NCBI GenBank assembly: GCA_020720045.1
Contig: DYPH01000023.1
Span: 1-55,074, forward strand
Direction of reading: 5' to 3'
DNA length: 55,074 bases
Source of the DNA: Sorangium cellulosum
Lineage (GTDB): Bacteria > Myxococcota_A > Polyangia > Polyangiales > Polyangiaceae
The position numbers and the translations under genes were made by a program. The notes beneath the pieces were generated by a model. It saw only the letters and a program-made list of their open reading frames with translations, ran no database searches and was not told the origin of the DNA. This document shows positions 25,005-38,200 of the stretch, in pieces. Each line of letters starts with the position of its first letter. The first letter of the stretch is position 1.

Positions 25005-26060
25005 ATGGGTGCGTTCTCCGATCCGGCGTGTCGCCGGGCGGAGACAAACGTGTTCTCCGATCCGGCGTGTCGCCGGGCGGAGACAAGTGGGTCCCGGCCC
25101 GCAGGGCCGAGACCAGCACCGGGGCGATTCATCGGGTGTATCGCCCCAGCGAATGCTGCCTTTTTCCTGCTCGTTGTCGCCTTTTGGAGCGCACCTGCCG
25201 GTGCCGCGTCGAGCGATCCGACGGAGCCGATCCATCCCGCCAACGCCTCGGCCACCCTCCATGGTCGCCCGGAACTTGGGGTCGCCGTCGCGGGCGGCTT
25301 CGGTGTTGGGCGTTTCGGCGGGGGCCTGCGACCGCTCGCCCACGGCCGGATGGCGGTCGAGTTTCCACTGCGTCCACTCCCGATTTACCTCGGTTTTTCC
25401 TATGCGGGGGGCCTCGGCGCCGCCGATGGCCTCGCCCCACGACCGGCAACCGGCGCCATCGCGCTCGGCGGGCGCGCCGCGTGGGGATCGGCGATGGGCT
25501 TCGCCTTTGGCGGCGGCTTCGATGTGCTTGTCCCGACGCGCCTCCGTGGCGACGACCGCTTCCGCGATGCCGATCCGGTCGGTCCCCTTGCGATTCGTTC
25601 CGCGTATCGGGGCGCCGCCGACCGCGTCGCCACCTTCGCCGGCCCGGAAGCCGATGCTTTCTGGCCGCGCGGCGTCGTCTTTCGCCCCTCCGTCGACCTC
25701 CGCCTGGTCACCGGCCGTTTCGTCTTTCAGGCCCGCGAAGCGATCGGCCTCGCGATCGACGCCCGCGCCCCCTTCGGCACCGAGGCCCAGAGCCGAATCA
25801 CGGCGAGTTTGACGCTCTACGCCGCCTACCGGCTCAGCTCCGCCGTCGCGATCGACCTTGAAACTGCTGAGTTTTACCTCGTAAGTGGCACCGAGACGAC
25901 CGAGGACGGCCGCCGCGCCCGCTTCCTCGTCACCCCCGGCCTCCGCCTCCTCGCCCTCCGCGGAACGCCTACCCTCAGCTTCCCGATCGCCCCCCGTCCG
26001 ACCGCCGACGACGCCCAGGCGGCCTTCGGCGTGAAGGCGGGGATGACCTTCGTCTTTTAG
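25005..26060 (+). CDS. Putative outer-membrane beta-barrel protein
   Basis: This exported protein of about 351 residues has a hydrophobic core AFFLLVVAFWSAPAGAA as a signal-like segment near residue 51, then alternating amphipathic strands rich in Gly, Ala and aromatic residues (GFSYAGGLGAADG, AIALGGRAAWGSAMGFAFGGGFDV), and ends AGMTFVF. A C-terminal Phe is a typical outer-membrane barrel signature. The start is doubtful: ATG 25005, GTG 24999 and GTG 25050 are all possible, and all lie before or inside a tandem pair of dispersed B repeats, so the first 30 residues would encode a repeated peptide. No substrate is visible. Confidence 0.65.
   Translation: MGAFSDPACRRAETNVFSDPACRRAETSGSRPAGPRPAPGRFIGCIAPANAAFFLLVVAFWSAPAGAASSDPTEPIHPANASATLHGRPELGVAVAGGFGVGRFGGGLRPLAHGRMAVEFPLRPLPIYLGFSYAGGLGAADGLAPRPATGAIALGGRAAWGSAMGFAFGGGFDVLVPTRLRGDDRFRDADPVGPLAIRSAYRGAADRVATFAGPEADAFWPRGVVFRPSVDLRLVTGRFVFQAREAIGLAIDARAPFGTEAQSRITASLTLYAAYRLSSAVAIDLETAEFYLVSGTETTEDGRRARFLVTPGLRLLALRGTPTLSFPIAPRPTADDAQAAFGVKAGMTFVF
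25010..25087 (+). repeat. Dispersed repeat, two tandem B units
   Basis: Two copies of the 39-bp B unit, each with TCTCCGATCCGG, GTGTCGCCGGGCGGAGACAA and a near-CGCG junction (CGTG at 25049-25052), lie in direct tandem with a 39-bp period. It is the same unit as at 1421-1463 and, inverted, at 40229-40271, and it sits at the start of the putative outer-membrane gene. Confidence 0.8.
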
Positions 26061-26271
26061 CCCCCCCGAATCGCCCGCGAATCGCCCATCGGGCGCGCTT
26101 GAAAGGTGACCTACGGTTGCGCATGGAGGTACCCTGCGGCCCCCTCGCGCCGGCTTTGAATCGCTGGCTTCGGTACCGCCCTTCGGGAAGGTTTCGAATG
26201 CATCGCCTGACCATGTACCGCTCGACGCGGTGCGCGCCGGGCGGCCGTGGTCGCGGGGCTCTGAGGCCATC

Positions 26272-29200
26272 ATGGAGAGCACGCCCGAGACCACGCCCCT
26301 CTTCTCTTTCGACGAGCCGCTCGACAAGCTCGATGACGTCCTCGTCTCGATGTTGACGGTGCATTCGGAGCTCGGTTCCGCCGATCCTGCGCAGGCGCAC
26401 GGCGAAACTCGGGGCCTCGACGACGACACGTGGGAGCGCCTCTACGCGGCCGCGGACCGTGATGGCAAACAGGCAGAATTGCTGAAGCTTTTTGATGGGC
26501 TCTCCGTCAACAAGCGGGTCAAGGCGCTCTCGACGCTCGCCCAGGCGGAGGCGTTTCTTCGCGCCGCCCACTACGGGCGTCGGTCCGGCCAGGACGACAA
26601 CCTCGTCCGCAAGAACCTTGAGCGCGCCGTCCAGGCCGACTCTTCGGTGTATTCTGCATGGGATGCCTTGGCCGAGGTGATGGTCGCCGAGCGCCCGCGC
26701 TTTCTCGAAATGATCCTCGCCGCTGCGACGAAGCGCGCCGAGATCAAGAGCGCGCTGTTCCTCCGTGCCCGTCACGCGCTCCCCGAAGAGGGGGTCCCCG
26801 ATCCGCTCCGCTTTAAGGTGCTCGGGCCCTATGTCGCCGAGCACCCGGAAGACGAAGCGGCGTTTGCCGATCTCGATGGTGCCCTCACGCGCATGGGCCG
26901 CTTCTCGGACCTCGCCGCCCTCCGCGAGCAAAAGCTCGCCGCCGAGACCGACCCTGCCCGAAGGATTCCGCTCATTGAAGCGCTCCTCGACGTCTACGCG
27001 GAGCGCCTTCGGGATGCCTCCAAGGCGCTCGGCCACGCGGAGGCGCTCGTCGCCCTCGACCCGAACCATCCGGGGGCGATCGCGCTCCTCCGCCGCACCT
27101 CCCAGCAGAAGCCGCTCGCCGCTCGCGCTGCAGAAGCTCTTGCACTTGCTGCAAATTTGCGTGGTGACGTCGGCGAAGAAGAGCAGATGTACGGCGTGCT
27201 CCTCGAGACCGTCCGCGGTCCGAAGCGCAAGGAGATCTTGGAGAAGGTCTATGCGCTGAAGGTCAACCGCGGCGATGGCCGTGGCGCCCGGGAAGCGCTT
27301 GAAGGGTCGCTCGCCATCGAGCCGGCCGACGACGCAGTGCGTGCACTCTACAAGGATGCCGTGCGTGCCGAGGGGATCCTCGCCGATGGCGCCAAGTACC
27401 TGGTGAAGGTCTCGACGGCTGCGAAAGAGCCCGATGGAAAGGCGCGCGTCGCCCTCGATGCCGCCGAACTTCTTCGCGAAGCGGGGGAAGTCCGCCGCGC
27501 CAAACAGAACCTCACCTCCCTCTTCGGCGCCGACGCGATCTCCGACGACACGAAGGGGAAGATCGCCTGGCAGCTCGTCCTCGTCGCCGAAGCCGAGAAT
27601 GACGGCGCCGCCCTCGCCGATGCCCTTGCGAAGGTTTTCACCTTTGAGACCGATCCGGAGCGCCGCGCTGAGGCCGGTCTTCGGGCGGCCGAAATGGCGT
27701 TTGCCGAGGGGGACTTCGACCGCGCCGCCGACGCGTTTTCCAAGCTCGAAAATTCCGCCCACGGCGTCTATGCCATGGCGAAGCTCGCCGAGATCGCCGA
27801 GGGGCGTGAGGACTGGCTCGGCCTCGCCGATGCCTACGGACGGCGGGCGGCACTGACCGCGGAAGTTGAAGATAAGAAAGCGCTTTTGCTCGCCCGCGGC
27901 TCCGTGCTTGCCGAGCGCCTTCAGGATGCCCCCAAGGCGGCCGCCGCCTACGGCGAATACGTCGACGCCTTTGGCGCCGATCGCGGCGTTCTGGACGCGA
28001 TCTTGGCGATGGCGCCGCCCGGCGAAGAGCGACTCAAATACGGATTGCTCCGGATCTCGGTCGCCATTCCCGAGGAGATCCGCGCCATCCGTCTCAGTGT
28101 CGGGGCCGATCACGTCGCGCTCCCCGGCACCGGCGCGTCGACCGGCGAAGTGGCGGCGACGATTGCGGAAGAGCTCCTCGCCGAGCACACCGACGAAGAG
28201 GTCCTCGCGTTCGCCGAGTCGGTCCTCGCCATCGAGCCGGAGAGCCCCCGCGTGGCTGCCGAGGACGGTTCGTTCGCGGTTTCCGCCCGCTCGCGCGTCG
28301 CTGGCGCCCTCGAACCAGTGTATCTTGCACAGAACGAGATCCAGCGTGCCGTCGACGCGATCCGTCTCCAATCGGCCGACGCCACCGATCCGACGACCCG
28401 CGAGTTTCACGCAGCCCGTGCCGCCCAGATCGCCGAAGAGCGGATGCCGGAACTCTGGCCGTCTCTCGTCGCGGAAGCGCTTGTTTTTGCGCTAAATGAT
28501 AGCGCAGTCGCCGAGGACCCGGAGGCGACCGTCGCCCGCGACGGTGGCGCCACCAGCCCCCGCGAAGCCGACGCGGGCCGTTGGCTCGCAACCCTGCGCA
28601 CCGCCACCGAAGGGCTCGACCCGGCCAGCCGCCAGGGGATCTGGTCCTGGGTTGCTGAAGGGCGCGAGGCGGTCTCGGCGGTCCACAGCGAAGTCCTCCG
28701 CGAAGCGGCCGCCGGCGATGCGGTCCTCGGCGAGGCGGAAAAGGCTGCCGGCGCGCTTGCGCGGGTCGCAGCGAGCCCCTTCGGCGAGCCTCGCGACGTC
28801 GACGCACTCGATGCGGTCTACATCGATCTTGCCGGGGGCAGCGAAGTCGACGGAGCTGCCCGCGCCTGGACGGAGGCGCGGGTCGCCCTCCGTTCCACCT
28901 GGGCATCGTCCCCGCACGGGGCGGAATCGGCCAAGCAGCGTCTTGTGGAAGCTGCTGATATTGCTGAAAATGAGCTCCAGGAGCCTGCCCAAGCTGCCGA
29001 CCTGTGGGCGCGGGCAGGGGCCCTCGAGCCGGACGACGACGTCGTTCTCGAAGCGGAGCTCCGGTGCCGAGAAGCGGCCGGCGACGACGACGGCATTTTC
29101 GCGATGATGGAAGCGCGCGTTGCTGGAGGCGCCGCCGACGCACCCCGCACCCGTGACCTCCAAAACCGCGAACTCGAACTCGCCGCCGACAAAGGGCGCG

Positions 29201-32200
29201 GACCGCTCTTTGAAGCGAAGGCGCTCGCCTTCCTTGGGGCGTGGTCCCCGAGCGCCGAAGACCTCGATCGCCTCGCCGACCAGGCGGAACGCGCCCCTTC
29301 GGCGAAGATCCTCCGGACGGTGACCGCCCAGGCAGCCAGCACCGCCGACGACCCGGAACGGAAGGCGCGCTCCTTCTACCGGCTCGGGCTCCTTGCCGAA
29401 GAAGATCGGGATGTTGGCGCCGCGGCGACCCACTACCTCGAGAGCTACGAGCTCGCCGCCGCGATCCCGGTTGCCGCCAGTTCCGAGGTGGCCGAGTCCC
29501 GAAAAATTGCGGCGCGTGCCCTAGGGCGTGCCCATGCCCTCGGAGCCACCAGCGACGCGGAAGAAGAGGCGCTCGCGACGCTCCTCGAAGCGAACGGCGA
29601 CCCGAAGGGGGCCCGTCTCGTCCTCGAAGCGCGCGCCAAAGGGAAGCCGGCCTCCGTCGCCCGCGGCCACCTCGTGCGCGCCGCCGCCCTCGCCCGGACC
29701 CAGGAAAACAACGCCTTCGCCGCGTTCGCTGCCGCCCAAGCGGCGCTCACCGTCGCCCCGGCCGATGCCGAAGCGCTCGCCTGGTACACCGACGCCGCCG
29801 AGACCGAGCGCGCCCTCGAAGGGGCAAACTTCCTCGCCCAGGAACGGCGGCGCTCTTCCGACGCCGCCGAGCGCCGCCGCCTCACGATCGCCGAAGCAGA
29901 ACTGCGCGGCCGCCTCGATGAGACCCGCGCCGTTTCACTTGCACTCTACAAGGAACTCGTCGACGCGCCGAACGCCCGAGACGAGGCCGACGACGAAGCG
30001 GTCGTAGCCTCCTATGCGGCAGTCGTCGCGGTCGCCTTTGAGGCTCAGGACGCGGCCGTGAAGCCGTACCTCCGCTACCTGGCGCTCGCCCAGATCGCGC
30101 GCGCCACCGGCGATGCCGTCGTCCCCGCCCTCCGATCGCTCGCCCGCGCCGACGAAGCCGATGCCGCCGCCCTCGGCCTCGCCTCCTGGCAGAAGGTCCT
30201 CGATGCGGCGCCGGGCGATGCGGAAGCACTAACCCATATTGCTGATCTTGCAGCAAAAACGGGCGATGCCGACGGAAGCGAACTCGCCTACGAAGAGCTT
30301 TGGACCGTCGCCGATGGGGCCGACGGGAAGGCGACTGCCGCCCGCGACGCGACCCGCACCCTCCTCGCGCTTGGCCGAGGGGACGCCGCCGTTGGCTTCG
30401 CCGAACGTGCCTTCGCGGAAGCCCCGCTCGCTGCGGCGACCCAAGAGGCACTTGCCGCGCTCCTTGCTGACGAAACGACCAAAGGGGCTGCCGCAAAACT
30501 CGTCGCGGCCGCCCTCGCTGGGTTGGAAGCCTCCGGGGCTGATGTCGGATTGATTCATGCCGTTGAAGAGCGTTTGATCGTCGCCCTCGACCCGGGAGTG
30601 CTCGACGCCGCGACGATGCTTCACCGCGTCGTCGGTTGGGTTGCCCGCGAGAAGGAGCGCGGGCTCGCTGAAGGGCTCGCAGCCGCCCTTCGTGGAGCGA
30701 CGCTCTTCCCGCGGGAAGACGAGATCCTCACCCTCGCCGAGGGGCTCGTCTTTGAGGCGCGTGAACCGGCGCCGTTGTATGAACTCTACATGCAAGTGAC
30801 CGAGACCCTCGACCGCGAGGAGCCCGAGTCGCGCGCTCTTCTTGAGCGAGCGCTTGCATTTACCGAAGAGTGGTTCGATGACGACGACAAGCGTGTCCCC
30901 CTCCTCGACCGCCTTTTCTCCCTCGATCCCGAGGACGGCGTCGTCTTCGATCGGCTAAAGCTCGTCTACGACGCCGCCGCCCGCTGGGACGATCTCTTCT
31001 CCCTCTACGACCGCGTCTTGGCGGTCGCAAAGGGGAGCCTTCGTATCGAGACCCTCGAAGATGCGGCGCGCACGGCGAAGGACTTCGCCAAGGACGAAAA
31101 GCGCTCCATTTTCTACTTCGAAGAGCTCCTCGCGGCGCGGCCTGGCAATGCGAAGATCGAGGCGGCTCTGGAGCGCCTCTATGAGCGTACCGGCGACGTC
31201 GACTCCCGCGTCCGCCTCTACGAAAGCCGCGAGGCACGGAGCTCCGGCGCGGAGGCCTTCGAGTGGGGCTTGAAGGCGGCCCGCCTCCGCTTTGAGCGCT
31301 TCCTCGAGGTGCCGGTACCGGTCGTCGGCGACGACGGGATCGCCGCGGAAGTAACCGATCTCCATGGAGATCTCGGGCTCGCTCGTCAGAAGGCAGCGAC
31401 CCTCCTCGATGGGCTCCCCCTCCTCGACGACGCCGAGCGGAACTCGGAACTCGAAGCGCTCCTCCGCGACCTTCTCGCCCAGGGGGATGCGCGCGCCCAG
31501 CACGCCGAGACCCGCGAGGTCTGCCTGCTTCTGGAGCGCCTCCTCGAAGAGCTTGGTCGCGACGCGGAGCGCGTCCCCGTCTGGGAGACGCGTTACACCC
31601 ATTCCGACGACGACGAAGAAAAGCTCGGTCTTTTGGACGAGTTGGCCGCTTATGCTGACGGCGCCGACGATCATGAGCTCCGCGTGAGCGTCGCGCTTCG
31701 CGCCGTCCGTCTTGCCCCGACGTCGACGCGCCGTCGCGCGGTGGTCGCCGCCTGTCGGACGCCGGAAGCGGCTTCGCGGGGCGTCGCCGTCCTGGTGAAG
31801 CTCGGCCGCGCGCAAATCACCGCCGACGAGGCGGCCCCCTTCTACCAGGAGGCGGCGGCACTCACCGAGGCGGTCCGCAACGACCTCGCTGAGGCGGCCG
31901 GCATCCTCGACGAAGCGCGCAAGCGTGACGGGCTGACCGCGGAGCTGGCGCTCCCGATCTCGTTGGAATTGCAGCGTTATCGCGAGGCGCTCGGCGACGA
32001 GCCGGGCCTCCTCGATGCGCTGGAGGCTGCCGCCCAACTGACCGATGACGCCGTTGAGAAGCGTGAACGTTGGGGGGCCGCCGCCGCCCTCGCGACCAAG
32101 CTCGGCGACGCCGACCGAGCCGCCGCCGCTTGGCGCGAGCGGGTCTCTCTCGACGCGCAAGATCTTGTCGCCCTCGACGCGCTCGTCACCATCCATGAAG

Positions 32201-35200
32201 CGCGTGCAGAACGGGAGCCGCTCCTCGACGCCCTTCGCAAGCGTCGCGCGGTGCGTGGTCGGAAGGCGACGGAACGCCAGGCCGATACGCTGGCAATTGC
32301 TCGTCTTTTGCGCGAAGATGGCGCCCGCGAAGAGGCGCTTGCCGCCTGGCGTCTCTACGAGTCAGACGCCGGCGAGTCCCTCGAGAGTCGCGTCGCCATC
32401 GCCGATCTCGAAGAGCGTGGCGACGCCGCCGCCCTCGCCGCCGAAGCCCTCGAAGGGGCGCTCCCGCTTGCGACCGACCTTGGCGTCCGTGCCTCCCTCG
32501 CGCTCCGCCTGGCGAACCTCCACGCGACGCGTACGGGCGACCTCACCCGCGCGATCCCTTCGTTTGCCGCCGCTGCCGAGGCCCCAGCGCTCCTCGACGC
32601 CGCCCTCGACGGACTCATGCATGCTGCAAACGTCGAGGAGGTTCGCGAAGAGGCGCTTGCGGCGCTCTTGCCGCTCCTTCGCGCCCATCGACCGGCAAAA
32701 ATTCCGGCGATTACCGAAGTCCGCCTCTCCGTCGTTCAAGACGGTGCCGCCCGCGCGCTTGTGCTCCTCGAGAGCTTGGCGATGGTCGAAGCCCACGGAG
32801 CGACCGCGGAAGACGGCTCCGACGCCCCCTTCGGGCTCGCCCTCCGCGCCTACGAGTCGTACGCCACGATGACGACCGAGTCGGCGCTCTTGCGATTGGC
32901 CGTCGGCGAGCACTTTGCCACGGGAACTTCCGCCATTGATAATGCCCTCACGGAGGGGCGTGTCGGTAAAGAGACTCCGGAAAAAGTACGTTTGACGCTC
33001 CTGGTCGCTGCGCGATTTGCGCAGCAGAATCAGGGCGCTATTGCGCGCAACCGTTACCGGAGCGTCAGTCGTGTCGATGCGGAAAACGTCGACGCGCGCT
33101 TCGGGCTTGTCCGCGCCGCCGTCGCTGCGGAAGACGTCGCAATCCTCGCCACGTCCCTCGTGGAAACGGCCAGCCTCACGACCGACCTGTTCGATGCCGT
33201 TCGCGACGCCTCTGCCGCCGCCCTTGCCGGCGCCGTCGAACTTTGGGGGCCGTTCCTCACCGCCCTGGAAGCCCAGGCTGCTGCCTGTTCGACGGCCCCC
33301 CTGCGCGGGCTACTCTTTGTGACCGTCGGTCGCTGGTATCGAGACATTGCCAGCGACCTCCCGAGCGCCGATCGCGTCTTCTCCCAGGCCTGGACAGAGG
33401 CACTGGAAGATGCCGATCTTCTTTCGGAACTCGTCGATTTGCGTCGTTCCCGCGGCGCCAGCGAAGCGCTCGTCGATGCCCTTGAAGCGCTCTCGCGCTT
33501 GGAAGGCGGCGATGCGGCCAAGCTTCGCGAGGCGAACGTCGTCGCGGCTGAGTCGGCGCTCACGGCCGACCGCCGGCTCGCCCTCGCCGACGAACTCCGC
33601 CGTGTTGCCCTTTCCGTACGCGACGCCGGCATGGCCCCGTCCGACGCCGGCGCCGAGCTCGACGATGTCGACTTCGCGACGACGACGCTCCTCGCCGTCC
33701 AGCGAGAGCGCGGGGATGCTGCCGCCGCCCTCGCGATCGCCGAAGAAGGTGCGGGATACACACTTCTTCCCGAGCGTCGCCGGGCGCTTCTCCTCGAGGC
33801 GGCGCGCCTCGCCCGCCAGGAATGCAACGACATTGATCGTGCCGACACCTTCTACCGAACGCTCTTTGAAGAGCGCCCAGAAGACGAGGCGCCCCTTGAC
33901 GAACTCTACGCCGCCTACGTCGCCGCTGATGACGTTGAGAGCATGCTCTCCGTCGAACGGGATCGCTTCCGTGCCCGCAAAGATCCTGCGCGAAAGGCCG
34001 AAACTGCTCTCGGAATTGCCACCCTTGAGCTGAGGACCGGTCGCCGCGACGCTCGCCTCGCCGCCCTGCGTGAAGCACTTGGCTTGGCGCCGAAGAACGT
34101 CGCAATTCAAACGGAGATCTTTGCCGCCCTTGAATCGGAAGGTCTCCACGCGGAAGCGGCCGATAAGCTCGCCGATCTTGCCGAACTCCACGCCGGAGAC
34201 GGCGAGAGTGCCGTCGCCGCCGTGCTTCACGCCCGCGCCGCTCAGATCGCGCTGACGGCCCTCAGCGACGACGTGCGCGCCAAGCGTCACCTCCTCGCCC
34301 GTTACGCGCTCGACGGCTCCGCGGAGGCCCTCGACCAGCTCTCCGCGATCGCCATCAACCGGCGCGCGTTCGGGGAGGCGGCCTCCTACTTGGAGAAGCG
34401 CCTCGCCGCCGCAGAAGGCGACGAACGCGCACCGGTCGCGCTCCGCTTGGCGAACGCCCTCGTGCGCGCCGCGCAGAAGGAGCGCGCGGAAAAGGTCCTC
34501 GCGCTTGCCTTCGACGACGACGCCTCCCACCGCGGCGTCTCCGATGCCCTCTTGGTGCGTCTCCGCGACCGGGGTGACGAGGCCGACCTCGCCGCGTTCC
34601 TCGTCCGTCGGGGCGCGTCTGTCCTTGCCGCCGATGGCACCCTTGATAGCGATGCCGCCTTCGCCGCCTTTTCGGAAGCGGCCGAAATTTATGGTCGAAC
34701 GGAAGGGCGTCAGGAGCTCGCCGTCGACGTTGCCCGTCGCGCCGTCGCCCTAAAGCCGGACGATGTACGTGCGCAGTACACGCTTTCCGACGCCCTCGCC
34801 GACAGCGGTTCTCCCGCGGAAGCGCGTGCCATTCTCGGGAAGATCATCGACAGCTTTGAAGGGCGCCGCCCGAAGGAGCGTGCCCGAACCCACCGCCACC
34901 TCGCCCATGCATGGCTGCGGGAAGGGGAGCGTCAGAAGGGACTCGAAGAGCTTGAACTCGCAAGCAAAATCGATGCGACGAACCCAGAGGTTCTCGCGTC
35001 GATGGCGGCGCTTGCCCGCGACGAAGAGGCCTGGGATCGCGCCGAGCGCGCCTATCGAGCCCTCCTCACCGTTCTCCGCCGCGCGACCGCTGGTCGCTCG
35101 GGAGAGGCCGATGAAGGGCCGCGCCGGATCGCGAAGACGGAAGTCCTCCTCGAACTCGCCCTGATCGCGACGAAGAAGGGGGAGGGGGAGCGCGCCGAAG

Positions 35201-38200
35201 AAATCCTCGAATCGGCCTTTGAAGCGGCCGACGAAAGCCCGGAAGAAGCCGTCCGTTTTGAGAAGCTCCTTCGATCCCGCGGCGACCGGACGACGCTCGT
35301 CCGCTCGCTGAAAAAGCGGCTTGAGAAGGGGATCAAGAATCGCGAACAGGCGCGTGCGGCCCTTGAGCTTGCCGCCTTCGAGACCGACGGAACAGACGCT
35401 GCTTCCGACGGCAAAGAGACGCGGCAGCGCGTGTTCCTGGCGCTCACGCTCTTCCCCGAAAATGCGGAAGGGCGCGCCCTCGGCGAGGGCCTGGCCCGGG
35501 ACGCTGCGAACGGTTCCAAGGAGCCGCTCCGCGACTACGTGAAGGTCCTCGAGAAGGGCCTCGGCGCCCTCGCCAACGATCGCGAAGAGGCCGATCCGAA
35601 CGTCCGCGTCGAAGAGCTCCGGGGGCCGATTGTGGCCGACCTCGGCCGCATCCTCGCCGATGACCTCGAAGACGCGACCGCCGCGATCCCCTGGCTCGAG
35701 GAGGCGCAAGGGCTCTTCCCCGAGGACGAAGTGCTCCGGGAGCGTCTCGCGGCCGCCTACGAAGCGACCGGAAACGACGATGCTCTCCTCGCGCTCCTCC
35801 GCGACGCCGTCTTCTCGGGCTCGATGCAAGATGCACCTTTCGCCCGCCGGGAACGCCTGGCGCGCCTGTTGGTGCGGACGGAAGATGGCGTCGACGAAGC
35901 GTGCACCCTCCTCGACCGCGCCTTCGAGACCGCCGACGAAGCGGCCGCCGTCGCGACGATCATGGAGTCGGCCCTCGACACCTGGCCCGATCAGGGGACG
36001 GCACTTTCGCTCTTTGAAAAGGCGGCGAAGCGTAGTGGTCAGACGAAGCTTGCGGTGACTGCGCTCTTGCGGGTCGGCGCCTTCGAAAAAACGCGTGCCC
36101 CCTTTGAACAGGCGATGCTCCTGGCCCAGGAAGCGGGCGATGGCTCGCTCGCCGAGACGGCGCTTCGCGAAGCAGCCGACGCCTTCGACGACCCGACGAC
36201 GGTGGGGGAGCGCGCTTGGGCCCTCACCAAGCTCGCCGAGATGCGCTTGATTCGCGGCGAGGCAAATAGCGGACTCTCCCTCTTCCAAGAGGCAGCCTCC
36301 CTCCTTGACGACGAAGAAGCAAAGCTCGCCCTTCTCCAGCAGGCGGCGGCCCTTGCCAACGAGCACGGCCACGCGAATGTGGCCCAGGGGATGCTCGAAA
36401 GCATCTACCAGGAGCTCGGGCGGGAGGACCTCGGTCTGGAACTCGCGAAGAGCTACGAGCGAACCAAACAATGGGATAAGGCGGCCGAACTTCTTTCGAC
36501 CCTCGCCACGAACGCCGAGAGCCCCACCGCTCGCGATGAATTGCGGAAACGCCATATCGCCGTACTCCGCGATGGCCTTCGTTACGACGACAGCGCCCTC
36601 CGTGCCGCTCTCGAGAAGGTCATCGATGAGCGCGCAGACGACGCCGTCGCTCTCGCCGAACTTGCCGAACTCCACGCCGACGCCGGCGATGACGTTGCCC
36701 TCGCCGCGGTCCTCGACCGCTCCCTCGACACCCTCCGCGACCTCGACGATGGGGCACCGTTCGCGGCGACGGCCCTCCGCCGCGCGAAGATTCATCTCCG
36801 CAAGAACGAGATCGACGACGCGCGTGCGCTCTTGCTCCAAGCGACGGAACGTGCACCGGAAAATCGTGAGATTGCTCTAACTTTGGTCGATCTCGAGCGC
36901 CGCCACGGCGACGCGAGCGGCCGCGCGGAAGCAATTGAGCGCCTGCTGGCACACGCCCGCGGCGAGTGGACGGCGGCCCACACCCTCGACCTCGTCGCCC
37001 TTCGGGAAGCCGACAACGACGACGCCGGCGTCCTCCGGGCCCTCGACCTCGGCCTCGTCGCCGACCCAAGCTCGGAAGCGCTCCGGAGCCGCCTGGAGAG
37101 CTTCTGCCGCGACAAGGGGGAGTGGGAGCGCCTTGCAAACCTCCTCCGCCAGTCGGCCCTCGCGGCGACGACTTGGGACGCGAAGGTGCTTCGGTTCCGC
37201 GACGCCGCAGCGATCCATCGCGACACGCGCGAGGACCCTGCCGCCGCCGCTGCTGTCATCCGCGAAGCGCTCGCAGAAGTCCCCGAAGGAGATGACACCG
37301 TCCGCGCGCTTCAATTGGAATTGGTGGGCCATTTGCGCGCCGCAGGCGCCCTCGACGAGGCCTTCGCGACCGTCGAGGACGCTCTCGCCAACGATACCGG
37401 CACGCACCGCGCGGCTCTCCTTCGGGAACGCGCTGATCTTGCAGGGGAACTTGGCGATGACGACGCCGCGCTCGAGACCGCTCGCGCCGCCGTCGCTGCT
37501 TCCGCGGAGCCATCGCTTCTGCGCGATCTTGTCCGTCACCTTGAGCGGGCCGCTTCGAAAGAGCACGCCGCATCGATGCGTGGAAAAGAGCTCCGCCTTG
37601 AACTCGTCGACGTGCTCGCGCGCCTCGGTGAAATCGACGAAGCTCGCGCCTTCCTCGAGCCGCTCCTCGCCGCTGCCCCCCAGCCGGACGTCTACCTCGC
37701 CCGTGCCGAGCTCGAGCGCCGAGACGACCGGTTTGAGGACGCGCTCCCCTACTTCCGGGCCGCACTCGGAGGCCTCGAAGGCGAGCTGCTCCTGCGTGCC
37801 TCCCTCGGTGCCGCCGACTGCGCGCTAGCCCTTGGAAGCTTGGATGATGCACGCGATTCCTTGCTCTATGCACGGAGCGCCGACCCGGCAAACGCCGACG
37901 TCCTCCGCCGCCTCGCCGACGTGCTCGCTCAGCTGGGCGACGAAGAGGGGCGCGGGGAAGTCCTTGCAATTCTTGCGACTCTGGTGATCGATCCCGAAGA
38001 GCGCGGGCGCCTCGCCCTCGACACAGGGATTGCGCTCTACACGCAAGGACGCCTGGAAGAGGCCCTCGACGCGCTCGCCCAGGCCCGCGAGGCGCTCCCC
38101 GACGACCTCGATGCGATCGCCCTCTACGCCGATACGCTCACAGCTCTCGATCGCCTCGATGACGCGAAGGCGGTCCTCGACGACGAACTCGGACGCCACA

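Noticed and set aside
23377-25119. An open frame of 580 codons on the minus strand
   Set aside because: It overlaps the well-supported lpxC and alcohol dehydrogenase genes and carries no motif.
25975-28410. An open frame of 811 codons on the minus strand
   Set aside because: It is antisense to the giant TPR gene and its upstream region; the high GC at third positions keeps the opposite frame free of stops. It has no recognised domain.
34750-36840. An open frame of 696 codons on the minus strand
   Set aside because: It is again antisense to the giant TPR gene and its composition mirrors that gene's codons; no family signature.
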